A stretch of 64,000 nt of DNA from Ferruginibacter sp. (lineage in GTDB: Bacteria; Bacteroidota; Bacteroidia; Chitinophagales; Chitinophagaceae), in NCBI GenBank assembly GCA_025362235.1, contig JANYGZ010000023.1, positions 1 to 64,000 on the forward strand. Direction: 5' to 3'. A program made the position numbers and the translations under genes. Position 1 is the first letter of the stretch. Each line of letters opens with the position of its first letter. Shown one piece after another: positions 1-7,182 of the stretch. Under the pieces are notes generated by a model, which saw only the letters and a program-made list of their open reading frames with translations, ran no database searches and was not told the DNA's origin.

Positions 1-1
1 T

Positions 2-1234
2 GAAAAAGTACAGAAACGTACCATTACCGAAATAGTAAATGCCAGTGGAAAAGTGTACCCCGAAATTGAAGTAAAAGTAAGTCCCGATATCAGTGGCGAA
101 ATAACTGAGCTGACAGTAATTGAAGGTGACAGCGTAAAAAAAGGGCAGACAGTAGCCCGTATTTATGCAGATATTTATAGTATCCAGGCCAACCAGGCCG
201 CAAGCGGCGTGGCACAAAGCCAAGCCCAGGTTGCCAACTCACAGGCAGCATTAGACGCACTAAAAGCACAAATGGAGCAATCGCAAAAAACCTACACCAT
301 GCAAAAGCAATTGTATGATGATAAGGTGATCAGCGCCAACGAATTTAATACAGCCGATGCAGCCTATAAAGCAGCCGTTGCCAATTATAATGCAGCACAG
401 CAGGGCATTAAAGGCGGCCAGGCCGCTGTAAAAAGTGCTGAAAGTAACCTTGCTAAAGCCAATAAGGATTTAAGCAGAACTGCAGTACTGGCCCCAATGG
501 ATGGTGTAGTAAGTTTATTAAGTGTAAAGAAAGGTGAGCGTGTGGTGGGTAGCAATATGATGGCTGGTACAGAAATGCTCCGTATTGCAGATATGAGTAA
601 AATTGAAATAAGGGTAGATGTTGGCGAAAGTGATATACCAAAATTACATTTGGGTGATAGTGCTGTTGTAACTGTTGATGCCTATACAGACAGGAAGTTT
701 AAAGGAATTGTAACACAAATTGCCAGCAGTAATAACGGCGCCAGTACGCAAAGTGCCTTGGCTAACACCAGTACAGATGTAACCAATTATAAAGTGTATA
801 TCCGTTTATTACCTCAAAGCTATGCTGACCTGCTGAGTAAAACCAGCTATCCCTTTAGGCCAGGTATGAGTGCCAGTGCGGATATTCAAACAAAAACCAA
901 TTTCAACGTGTTGAGTGTTCCCATTAATGCCGTTACAACCAGAGAAAAAAATGACAGCACTAAGGCCGTTGTAAAATCACACAATGCAGATGATGCAAGC
1001 GCCAATATAGATGATCTGGATGTGCTTGTTTTTATTTTAAACAAAGACGGATCAGTTAGCAAGGCCAAGGTTAAAACTTCTATACAGGATATTAATTATA
1101 TAGAAGTTACAGAAGGCCTTACAGAAAACCAGGAAGTAATAACAGGGCCGTATGATATTGTAAGTAAAACATTGAAGGAAAAAGACAAAGTAAAAGTAGT
1201 AGACAAAAAAGAATTATTTATACAGAAAAAATAA
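2..1234 (+). CDS. Periplasmic adaptor (HlyD/MacA-like membrane fusion protein), 5' end outside window
   Basis: The reading frame is open from the first bases of the window, so the N-terminus and any membrane anchor lie upstream. The visible 410 residues show the adaptor layout: a lipoyl/barrel-sandwich half (SPDISGEI...EGDSVKKGQ), a long Ala/Gln-rich coiled-coil hairpin, the second lipoyl half (LAPMDGVVSLLSVKKGERV), then a beta-barrel and membrane-proximal region. Such proteins link an inner-membrane ABC or RND pump to an outer-membrane TolC-like channel. The partner genes would be outside the window, so the pump class and substrate cannot be called. A strong hairpin follows the stop codon, so this is the last gene of its operon. 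Confidence 0.88.
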   Translation, partial: EKVQKRTITEIVNASGKVYPEIEVKVSPDISGEITELTVIEGDSVKKGQTVARIYADIYSIQANQAASGVAQSQAQVANSQAALDALKAQMEQSQKTYTMQKQLYDDKVISANEFNTADAAYKAAVANYNAAQQGIKGGQAAVKSAESNLAKANKDLSRTAVLAPMDGVVSLLSVKKGERVVGSNMMAGTEMLRIADMSKIEIRVDVGESDIPKLHLGDSAVVTVDAYTDRKFKGIVTQIASSNNGASTQSALANTSTDVTNYKVYIRLLPQSYADLLSKTSYPFRPGMSASADIQTKTNFNVLSVPINAVTTREKNDSTKAVVKSHNADDASANIDDLDVLVFILNKDGSVSKAKVKTSIQDINYIEVTEGLTENQEVITGPYDIVSKTLKEKDKVKVVDKKELFIQKK

Positions 1235-1250
1235 CTGTTACAATTATTAC

Positions 1251-1290
1251 AAAAAAACCTTGCAATATTTAATTATTGCAAGGTTTTTTT
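1251..1290. terminator. Bidirectional rho-independent terminator
   Basis: A 17-bp perfect inverted repeat (1251-1267 with 1274-1290, 6-nt loop) has an A-run on its left and a T-run on its right. It sits between the convergent adaptor gene and the PurF-like gene, so it can serve both strands. Confidence 0.88.
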
Positions 1291-1343
1291 ATTCTATTAT
1301 TTCGATACTATTTTTTTAAACGAAAAAGTAATATTGATTACAG

Positions 1344-3191
1344 TTAGTAACCTCTTACATTTTTACCCTCCATATAATTTATAAATGCCTTGTTACAAAC
1401 ACGGTTGCCGCCGGGTGTAGGATAATTACCTGTAAAATACCAATCGCCGGTATTGGTAGGACAGGCCAAATGCAGGGTTTCTATAGTTTGATAAATTACT
1501 TCTACGGGTATCGTTATTTCTTTAGCGGTAATAAGTTGTGCAATTTTATTGGAGATATCTTCCAGAGTAAATTGTTTATATACCTGGCGCACTACATTTT
1601 CTGTATGCAACTGGTTGTTTCTTTGCAATTCTTTGCATCTTATTAAAAGATCATCCAGTATTGATTCCTGCTTTCTTTCATGCAATAATTCTATGGCTGC
1701 CTTAAAGGCAATAAAATCGCCCATTTTACTCATGTCTATGCCATAGCAATCCGGGTAACGTATTTGTGGTGCAGAGGAAACTACAATTATTTTTTTAGGT
1801 TCCAGCCTTGCCAGCATACGCACAATACTTTCCCTTAAAGTTGTTCCTCTTACTATAGAATCATCGATCACAACAAGTGTATCTATGCCTTTGCGTACAG
1901 TTCCATATGCAATGTCGTAAACGTGTTGTACCATTTCATTTCTGCTGCTGTCTTCTGTGATAAACGTACGCAGCTTAACATCTTTAATGGCAATTTTTTC
2001 AAAACGTATTTTGCGGCTAATCATTTCCGTTAACTTCTCCTCATCAAAATTATTTCCCCAGCTTAAAATTCTTTCTATCTTAATTTTTTTAAGGTATTCA
2101 TCGGCACCTTTTAAAAGTCCGTAAAATGCTGTTTCTGCAGTATTGGGAATAAAAGAAAAAATGGTATTTTTTAAATCATAATCAACAGCCTTTAAAACCG
2201 GTACACTTAAATACCTTCCAAGTGCTTTTCTTTCTTTATAAATTTTTTCGTCGTTGCCGCGTGAAAAATAAATACGTTCAAAACTACAGGCCTTTCTTTC
2301 CTTGGCTTCAACAATTTGTTCAATGTTATAACTTCCATCGGCATCCACCAGCAAGGCGCAACCCGGCATTAATTCCTGCACTTCGTTTTCGCCTACATTA
2401 AAAGCAGTTCTTATTGCCGCCCTTTCACTTGCAGCAACAATTACTTCTTCATTAACATAGTAATAAGATGGGCGTATACCGTGCGCATCCCGCATAACAA
2501 ATGCTTTACCATTGCCTGTTAATCCACAAAAATTAAAACCGCCGTCAAAAAGCGGAACGGCTTTTTTTAATACTTTAGCTACATCGAGTTGGCCCGGAAA
2601 AGCTTCATCTGCTTTTACTAAAAAGTGATGCAGCACTTCCATCATAGCTGCCAGATCGCTTTGCTTTTGAAATACACCCGGCTCTAAATTAATAAGCCCA
2701 AATAATTCTTCCGTATTTACAAGATTGAAATTACCTGCCAGTGCTAAATTCCTTGCCGGTATTGTATCGCGTTTTATAAAAGGATGGCAAAATTCAACAT
2801 TATTTTTACCCTGTGTACCATACCGTAAATGTCCCAGCAATAATTCACCTAAGTAATTCACATGCCCCTTCATTAACCCCGGATGATTTTTAATATCAGG
2901 CTGATATTTTTCTAGCTCTTCAATTTCTTTTCCAATTTGTAAAAAAAGGTCAGCGATTGGTTGATTGGCACTACTGCGTATACGGTGTAAAAAAGGGTAG
3001 CCAGGCTCTACATTAAGTTTTACTGTTGCAATACCGGCGCCATCCTGGCCACGGTTATGTTGTTTTTCCATCAGCAGGTACAGCTTGTTAAGACCGTACA
3101 AAACTGAGCCATATTGCTGTTGATAATAACTGAAAGGTTTGCGAAGGCGAATGAAGGCAAGGCCACATTCGTGTTTAATTTCGTCGCTCAT
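1344..3191 (-). CDS. purF: PurF-like amidophosphoribosyltransferase (long Bacteroidota form)
   Basis: The 615-aa protein has an N-terminal class-II glutamine amidotransferase domain. Its candidate nucleophile is Cys9 (KHECGLAF), with RGQDGAGI and LGHLRYGTQG further on. A type-I phosphoribosyltransferase domain follows, with the PRPP loop VVIDDSIVRGTT near residue 442. PurF makes phosphoribosylamine from PRPP and glutamine, the first step of purine synthesis. Eight residues precede Cys9, so propeptide removal would be needed to free the catalytic cysteine, as in Bacillus PurF. At 615 aa it is over 100 residues longer than E. coli PurF (about 505 aa). A second canonical PurF elsewhere in the genome would not be surprising, so a specialised role is possible. 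Confidence 0.85.
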   Translation of the reverse strand: MSDEIKHECGLAFIRLRKPFSYYQQQYGSVLYGLNKLYLLMEKQHNRGQDGAGIATVKLNVEPGYPFLHRIRSSANQPIADLFLQIGKEIEELEKYQPDIKNHPGLMKGHVNYLGELLLGHLRYGTQGKNNVEFCHPFIKRDTIPARNLALAGNFNLVNTEELFGLINLEPGVFQKQSDLAAMMEVLHHFLVKADEAFPGQLDVAKVLKKAVPLFDGGFNFCGLTGNGKAFVMRDAHGIRPSYYYVNEEVIVAASERAAIRTAFNVGENEVQELMPGCALLVDADGSYNIEQIVEAKERKACSFERIYFSRGNDEKIYKERKALGRYLSVPVLKAVDYDLKNTIFSFIPNTAETAFYGLLKGADEYLKKIKIERILSWGNNFDEEKLTEMISRKIRFEKIAIKDVKLRTFITEDSSRNEMVQHVYDIAYGTVRKGIDTLVVIDDSIVRGTTLRESIVRMLARLEPKKIIVVSSAPQIRYPDCYGIDMSKMGDFIAFKAAIELLHERKQESILDDLLIRCKELQRNNQLHTENVVRQVYKQFTLEDISNKIAQLITAKEITIPVEVIYQTIETLHLACPTNTGDWYFTGNYPTPGGNRVCNKAFINYMEGKNVRGY

Positions 3192-3207
3192 GAAAATTTA
3201 TAAGTTG

Positions 3208-3228
3208 CAAAGTTACATCATTGCAAAA
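3208..3228 (-). promoter_or_regulatory. Bacteroidota-type promoter for the purF-like gene
   Basis: On the minus strand TTTTGCAA (3221-3228) precedes TAACTTTG (3208-3215), which matches TAnnTTTG, 17 bases before the ATG. The gap between the two boxes is shorter than usual, so the upstream box is less certain than the downstream one. Confidence 0.5.
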
Positions 3229-3230
3229 TA

Positions 3231-3256
3231 AAAATCCCGGCTATTGAGCGGGGATT
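3231..3256 (-). terminator. Likely terminator of the barrel-protein gene
   Basis: On the minus strand AATCCC pairs with GGGATT across a 12-nt loop and is followed by a T-rich tract. It lies just beyond the stop codon of the minus-strand gene ending at 3278. The stem is only 6 bp. Confidence 0.5.
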
Positions 3257-3277
3257 GAAATATATTTTGTTAAAGAC

Positions 3278-4027
3278 TTAAAGTCCGCTTAAAGTAAGGC
3301 CAATTTGATAAGGCTTAATGGGCGCTCCAGCTCCATCTTTTAAAAATGAGGATAGTGTGTATGCACTAAAAATAGAAAAATGGCCGTAACCAACCCTCGC
3401 AGTTGCTGCGAAACGGGTAGTATTAAAAAAATTACTTTTGCTAAGTTTTTCGGTATATTCATTAAGTGTTGCACCGGTTTTAGTGACCCATGTTTTCCCT
3501 TTTGTGTGTACATTTATCATGGTTCCTATTTTTATGCCTAATGCAGCTTTCCAGCTTTTTGCCTCATCGGCCGGGTTTGAAGTGTACCTTAATTCAATAG
3601 GTGCTTCTAAATAAGTATTGACCAGTTTATACTTTTTAAAATGATTTGCTGAATCTAAATTTGTAAAAGGAAGCCTGGCTGTTTGTGTAGTAATGCCTAT
3701 ATCTGCTTTCTCAAAAAATATACTGCTGGAACTTACACCTATGCCAAATGCTACACTCAACACAGGATTGGTTTTAAACCTTTTGTTCAGCATTATATAT
3801 CCATTAAAACCCCTCGAAAATCCGTGCTGAATAGTTTTGATGCTATCCGGCATGTTAAGCCATCCATCATAACTGGCCTGAAGCATAAGATGATCGCCGG
3901 AGCGGCTAAGGTCAATTTTACTCCAATCAGTTTTGGGTTTTGCCTGCTTGGTAGAATCGGTTTTTGTTTGGGCAAAAACTGCAGAAAAGGAAATAAGTGC
4001 AATTACTATAAATGCAATTTTCTTCAT
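3278..4027 (-). CDS. PorT-like outer-membrane beta-barrel protein, exported
   Basis: From the ATG at 4027 the product is 249 aa and starts with a clear signal peptide (MKKIAFIVIALISFSAVFAQ). A longer frame reaching 4138 would run back through the tRNA next door, so the internal start is preferred. The mature part alternates hydrophobic and polar residues and ends with a hydrophobic strand (YQIGLTLSGL), as expected for a small outer-membrane barrel of the PorT/OMP_b-brl type. Its specific role cannot be told. It is transcribed away from the tRNA and stands alone, with a weak terminator after it. Confidence 0.65.
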   Translation of the reverse strand: MKKIAFIVIALISFSAVFAQTKTDSTKQAKPKTDWSKIDLSRSGDHLMLQASYDGWLNMPDSIKTIQHGFSRGFNGYIMLNKRFKTNPVLSVAFGIGVSSSSIFFEKADIGITTQTARLPFTNLDSANHFKKYKLVNTYLEAPIELRYTSNPADEAKSWKAALGIKIGTMINVHTKGKTWVTKTGATLNEYTEKLSKSNFFNTTRFAATARVGYGHFSIFSAYTLSSFLKDGAGAPIKPYQIGLTLSGL

Positions 4028-4129
4028 AATGTAATCTTGAGTGGCAAAAATAATAGCCAGCAGGGTTAATGAAAGGTTAAATGAAATTAAAAAAATTGCC
4101 CGAAGTAAATCCGGGCTAATCATTATTTG

Positions 4130-4203
4130 TGGGCCCACCTGGGCTCGAACCAGGGACCACCTGATTATGAGTCAGGTGCTCTAACCAACTGAGCTATAGG
4201 CCC
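4130..4203 (-). tRNA. tRNA with CAU anticodon (Ile2/lysidine type or elongator Met)
   Basis: The minus strand folds as a 74-nt cloverleaf. The acceptor GGGCCTA pairs with TGGGCCC (one G-U), the D arm is standard, the anticodon loop CTCATAA carries CAT, the T arm is CCTGG/CCAGG, and the discriminator is A. CCA is not encoded. The arm TGACTCATAATCA resembles tRNA-Ile2, whose CAU is modified to lysidine, but elongator tRNA-Met cannot be excluded from sequence alone. Initiator tRNA is unlikely because the first acceptor pair is a G-C Watson-Crick pair. Confidence 0.93.
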
Positions 4204-4226
4204 TGTTATTTTTACATAACGGAGTG

Positions 4227-4234
4227 CAAAAGTA
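4227..4234 (-). promoter_or_regulatory. TAnnTTTG promoter element for the tRNA
   Basis: TACTTTTG on the minus strand lies 23 bases before the tRNA 5' end and fits the Bacteroidota -7 consensus. A -33 TTG is not obvious. Confidence 0.45.
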
Positions 4235-4246
4235 AGATAAATAAGG

Positions 4247-4254
4247 TAATTTTG
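4247..4254 (+). promoter_or_regulatory. TAnnTTTG promoter element for the HAD gene
   Basis: TAATTTTG lies 17 bases before the ATG of the HAD hydrolase gene. It is divergent from the tRNA promoter and about 12 bp away from it. Confidence 0.45.
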
Positions 4255-4271
4255 AAACCAAAAATAAAATT

Positions 4272-4886
4272 ATGGCAAAAATAAAAAATCTATTGTTTGA
4301 TCTTGGCGGGGTTTTACTTAATATAGATTATAATAAAACAGCCGATGCTTTTAAAAAACTGGGGGTGCAGCAATTTGATGAATTGTATTCCCAATCTGGC
4401 GCAAATCACTTATTTGAGGCATTGGAAACCGGCAAAATTTCTGAGGATGATTTTTATAAAACTATTCTGCAGTATTGTTACCCATCTACCAATAAAGAGC
4501 AGCTTACAACAGCGTGGAATGCCATATTGCTGAATTTTAGAATAAAAAGCCTTCATCACCTTAGTGAATTAAAAAACAAATACAATATTTATTTATTAAG
4601 CAATACTAACAGTATTCATTTAAAAGCCTTTAATAAAATTTTTGATGAAGAAATTGGGAACGGTCATCTTGATGACTATTTTATTAAGGCATATTATTCT
4701 CATAAAATTCACCTGCGCAAACCATATTCATCAACCTATCAATTTGTTTTGGACGATGCAGGTATTTATGCCGAAGAAACACTGTTTATTGATGACTCAA
4801 TAGTAAATATTGAAGGCGCCAAAAAAGCTGGATTGGCAGCACATCATTTATTAGCCGGGCAAAAAATTGAGGATATTACCTTTTAA
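4272..4886 (+). CDS. HAD-superfamily phosphatase (YihX-like)
   Basis: The 204-aa protein has all four HAD motifs: I at FDLGGVLLNID (nucleophile Asp near residue 11), II at LLSNTN, III at the Lys of LRKP, and IV at FIDDSIVNIEGA. The helical cap lies between motifs I and II. Length and the DLGGVLLNID signature match the YihX/glucose-1-phosphate phosphatase-like branch, which dephosphorylates small sugar or nucleotide phosphates in the cytoplasm. The substrate cannot be read from sequence. It is a single-gene unit behind its own promoter and converges on a small membrane-protein gene 19 bp after the stop. Confidence 0.82.
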   Translation: MAKIKNLLFDLGGVLLNIDYNKTADAFKKLGVQQFDELYSQSGANHLFEALETGKISEDDFYKTILQYCYPSTNKEQLTTAWNAILLNFRIKSLHHLSELKNKYNIYLLSNTNSIHLKAFNKIFDEEIGNGHLDDYFIKAYYSHKIHLRKPYSSTYQFVLDDAGIYAEETLFIDDSIVNIEGAKKAGLAAHHLLAGQKIEDITF

Positions 4887-4905
4887 TAATTACACTTCCC
4901 CTTTA

Positions 4906-5157
4906 TCATTTAACTTCTTCAAAGTCAATATAGTCGTCATTTTTGGTTGTTGAATTGACGGGTGGTTTTGTAGAGTTGTAGGCATTATTTTGCTGCTGTT
5001 CGTGTTGTTTCATTTTTTCCTGCATTTGAGCACTCATGTCGCCAAATTGTTTTTTTACCTGCTTAGTAGTTTTAGCTACTGGAATTATCAAATCAAAAAC
5101 TAATTTGTACACCAGGTATAAAATAAAAAGCTCAAAAGCCAGTCTAAAAATATTCAT
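4906..5157 (-). CDS. Small membrane-anchored protein, DUF4834-like
   Basis: From the ATG at 5157 the product is 83 aa. It has one N-terminal membrane segment (IFRLAFELFILYLVYKLVFDLIIPV), then a charged Lys/Gln-rich cytoplasmic tail (KQVKKQFGDMSAQMQEKMKQ) ending in an acidic stretch (DDYIDFEEVK). An upstream in-frame start would add ten hydrophobic residues, but the ATG is followed by a more natural N-terminus. Small proteins with this layout are common next to core genes in Bacteroidota. The function is unknown, and the DUF assignment is from memory of the family's look. Confidence 0.6.
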   Translation of the reverse strand: MNIFRLAFELFILYLVYKLVFDLIIPVAKTTKQVKKQFGDMSAQMQEKMKQHEQQQNNAYNSTKPPVNSTTKNDDYIDFEEVK

Positions 5158-5247
5158 AATGTAAAGGTATAAAGCAATTAAAAACAATCGTGTTAAAAAT
5201 ATATAAATTATTACAAAAATATAATACTCCTGAATGGATACAATTTT

Positions 5248-5274
5248 TTGGTAACAATTATTTTACTATATTTG
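5248..5274 (+). promoter_or_regulatory. Promoter of the rimP-nusA-infB operon
   Basis: TTG at 5248-5250 and TATATTTG at 5267-5274 (TAnnTTTG) are separated by 16 bp, close to the Bacteroidota housekeeping consensus. The inferred transcript starts just downstream and would include the hairpin leader before rimP. Confidence 0.65.
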
Positions 5275-5294
5275 CAGCGGAAAAAGACACAAAT

Positions 5295-5327
5295 GAAGGG
5301 AACGAAGATCGTTCCCTTCTTCTTTTA
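5295..5327 (+). promoter_or_regulatory. Hairpin leader ahead of rimP (candidate attenuator)
   Basis: A perfect 10-bp stem, GAAGGGAACG (5295-5304) with CGTTCCCTTC (5310-5319), closes a 5-nt loop. It is followed by TTCTTTT and then, 10 bases after the stem, the rimP ATG. In shape it is an intrinsic terminator within a 5' leader. Conserved leader structures are known upstream of rimP-nusA-infB in other bacteria, where feedback by ribosome-assembly or termination factors has been proposed. That this one is regulatory is inference. Confidence 0.6.
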
Positions 5328-5329
5328 TT

Positions 5330-5800
5330 ATGACTGAAGTTACAAACATAAAGGCAATTGAAGCATTGATTGGAAGGTTGCTACTAGAAACGGAAGATAT
5401 TTTTTTAGTATCAATAAGTATTAAGCCAACTAATAATATAAAAGTTTACCTCGATGCAGATGCTGGTTTAAATATTGATAAATGTGTTAAAATAAACCGG
5501 GCCATGTACCGCACAATGGAAGAAGAGGGTTGGTATCCTGATGGGGATTTTTCTTTGGAAGTGTCAAGCCCGGGAATAGATGAGCCTTTAAAACTTATAA
5601 GGCAGTATAAAAAAAATATTGGGCGAAATGTTGGGGTAACAATGATGGATGAAACAAAGCAGGAAGGAAAATTATTAGCCGTTACCGAAAATACCATTTC
5701 AATTGAACACACTGAAGGGAAAAATAAAAAAGCGGTTTTAATAACAAAAGAAATTTCGTTTGACAGTATCAAACAAACAATAGTATTGATTTCATTTTAA
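5330..5800 (+). CDS. rimP: Ribosome maturation factor RimP
   Basis: The 156-aa cytoplasmic protein matches RimP in length. It has the N-terminal alpha/beta domain with the family's VSIKPTNNIKVYLDADAG and INRAMYRTMEE elements, the conserved LEVSSPGIDEPL motif near residue 80, and a C-terminal SH3-like barrel. RimP assists late 30S subunit assembly. It is the first gene of the classical rimP-nusA-infB operon, 55 bp before nusA. The gap contains a short GC-rich hairpin (TCCCTGCCGGCGGGGA). The start codon is unambiguous. Confidence 0.95.
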   Translation: MTEVTNIKAIEALIGRLLLETEDIFLVSISIKPTNNIKVYLDADAGLNIDKCVKINRAMYRTMEEEGWYPDGDFSLEVSSPGIDEPLKLIRQYKKNIGRNVGVTMMDETKQEGKLLAVTENTISIEHTEGKNKKAVLITKEISFDSIKQTIVLISF

Positions 5801-5855
5801 TTAAATAATAAAAAATCCCTGCCGGCGGGGATGTAAAGGTGAGGCTGGTAAGTTT

Positions 5856-7106
5856 ATGGCACGTATTAATTTGATTGATTCCTTCCAGGAATTTAAAGAA
5901 GCTGAAAACATTGATCGTCCTACGTTAATGAAAGTAATGGAGGATGTTTTTAAAACATTGATCCGTAAAAAGTACGGCAGCGACGATCAGTTTGATGTAA
6001 TTGTAAATGATCAAAAGGGTGACCTGGAAATTTTCCGTCGCCGGACTATTGTTGATGATGGTGATATATACAATACCTTAACTGAAATTGAATACAGCGA
6101 TGCTATTAAAATAGAACCCGATTATGCTGTTGGTGAAGAGTTATATGAAGAAGTTGATATTCAAAAAGAATTTGGCCGTAGGGCAATATTAGCCGGAAAA
6201 CAAACCCTGGCAAGCCGCATTAATGATTTAAAGAAAAACCTGCTGATAAAAAAATACGAAGACCGTGTAGGCGATATCGTTAGTGGAGAAGTTTACCAGG
6301 TTTGGAAAAAAGAAGTGTTGTTGCTGGATGAAGAAGGCAATGAAATGATTTTACCTAAGTCAGAACAGATACCATCTGATTATTTTAAAAAGGGTGAAAA
6401 TGTAAGAGGCGTTGTTAAAAAAGTTGAATTAAAAAACAGCCAGGCAATAATTGTTGTATCCAGAACAAGCGCATCTTTTTTAGAAAAATTATTGGAAATT
6501 GAAGTGCCGGAAATATTTGATGGTTTAATTGTTGTAAAAAAGATAGTAAGAGACCCGGGCGAAAGAGCAAAAATAGCGGTAGAAAGTTTTGACGACAGGA
6601 TTGATCCCGTAGGTGCCTGTGTTGGTATGAAGGGTAGCCGTATACATGGTATTGTGAGGGAACTAAAGAATGAAAATATCGACGTAATAAACTGGACCAA
6701 TAATATTCAGTTGTTGATACAACGTTCGTTGACACCTGCAAAAATTACCAGTATCGATATTGATGAAGAAAAAAAGCACGCCACTGTATTTTTAAAACCC
6801 GACCAGGTTTCATTGGCAATTGGCCGCCGGGGTGTAAATATTAAATTAGCCTGCGAATTAACAGGGTATGAAATTGATGTTTTCAGGGACAATGAAGGTG
6901 AAGTGGATGAGTTTGATATTGACCTGGAAGAATTTAGTGATGAAATAGAACCATGGGTAATTGAAGCCTTAAAAAAGGTTGGTTGCGATACAGCCCGCTC
7001 TGTACTTGATTTAACAGCAGAGGAATTAGAACGCAGAACAGATTTGGAAAAAGAAACCATTGCGGATGTAATGAGGATTTTAAAAGAAGAATTTGAGAAA
7101 GAATAA
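5856..7106 (+). CDS. nusA: Transcription termination/antitermination factor NusA
   Basis: The 416-aa protein has the NusA N-terminal RNA-polymerase-binding domain, an S1 domain (about residues 135-200, starting GDIVSGEVYQVWKKEV), two KH domains (DPVGACVGMKGSRI and QVSLAIGRRGVNIKLA), and a C-terminal acidic region with one helix-hairpin-helix-like repeat. NusA modulates pausing, termination and rRNA antitermination. Position second in the rimP operon is conserved across bacteria. Its length fits Bacteroidota NusA, which has a shorter C-terminus than the E. coli form. Confidence 0.96.
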   Translation: MARINLIDSFQEFKEAENIDRPTLMKVMEDVFKTLIRKKYGSDDQFDVIVNDQKGDLEIFRRRTIVDDGDIYNTLTEIEYSDAIKIEPDYAVGEELYEEVDIQKEFGRRAILAGKQTLASRINDLKKNLLIKKYEDRVGDIVSGEVYQVWKKEVLLLDEEGNEMILPKSEQIPSDYFKKGENVRGVVKKVELKNSQAIIVVSRTSASFLEKLLEIEVPEIFDGLIVVKKIVRDPGERAKIAVESFDDRIDPVGACVGMKGSRIHGIVRELKNENIDVINWTNNIQLLIQRSLTPAKITSIDIDEEKKHATVFLKPDQVSLAIGRRGVNIKLACELTGYEIDVFRDNEGEVDEFDIDLEEFSDEIEPWVIEALKKVGCDTARSVLDLTAEELERRTDLEKETIADVMRILKEEFEKE

Positions 7107-7182
7107 GGGTATGGAAATGAATTATAAATTAAAAAGAAAAGTATCGCCTATGCATTAAAAGTTATAGGCACATAAAACACGA

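Noticed and set aside
4028-4138. N-terminal extension of the barrel protein
   Set aside because: It would run into the tRNA gene and precede a clear signal peptide; the internal ATG is the start.
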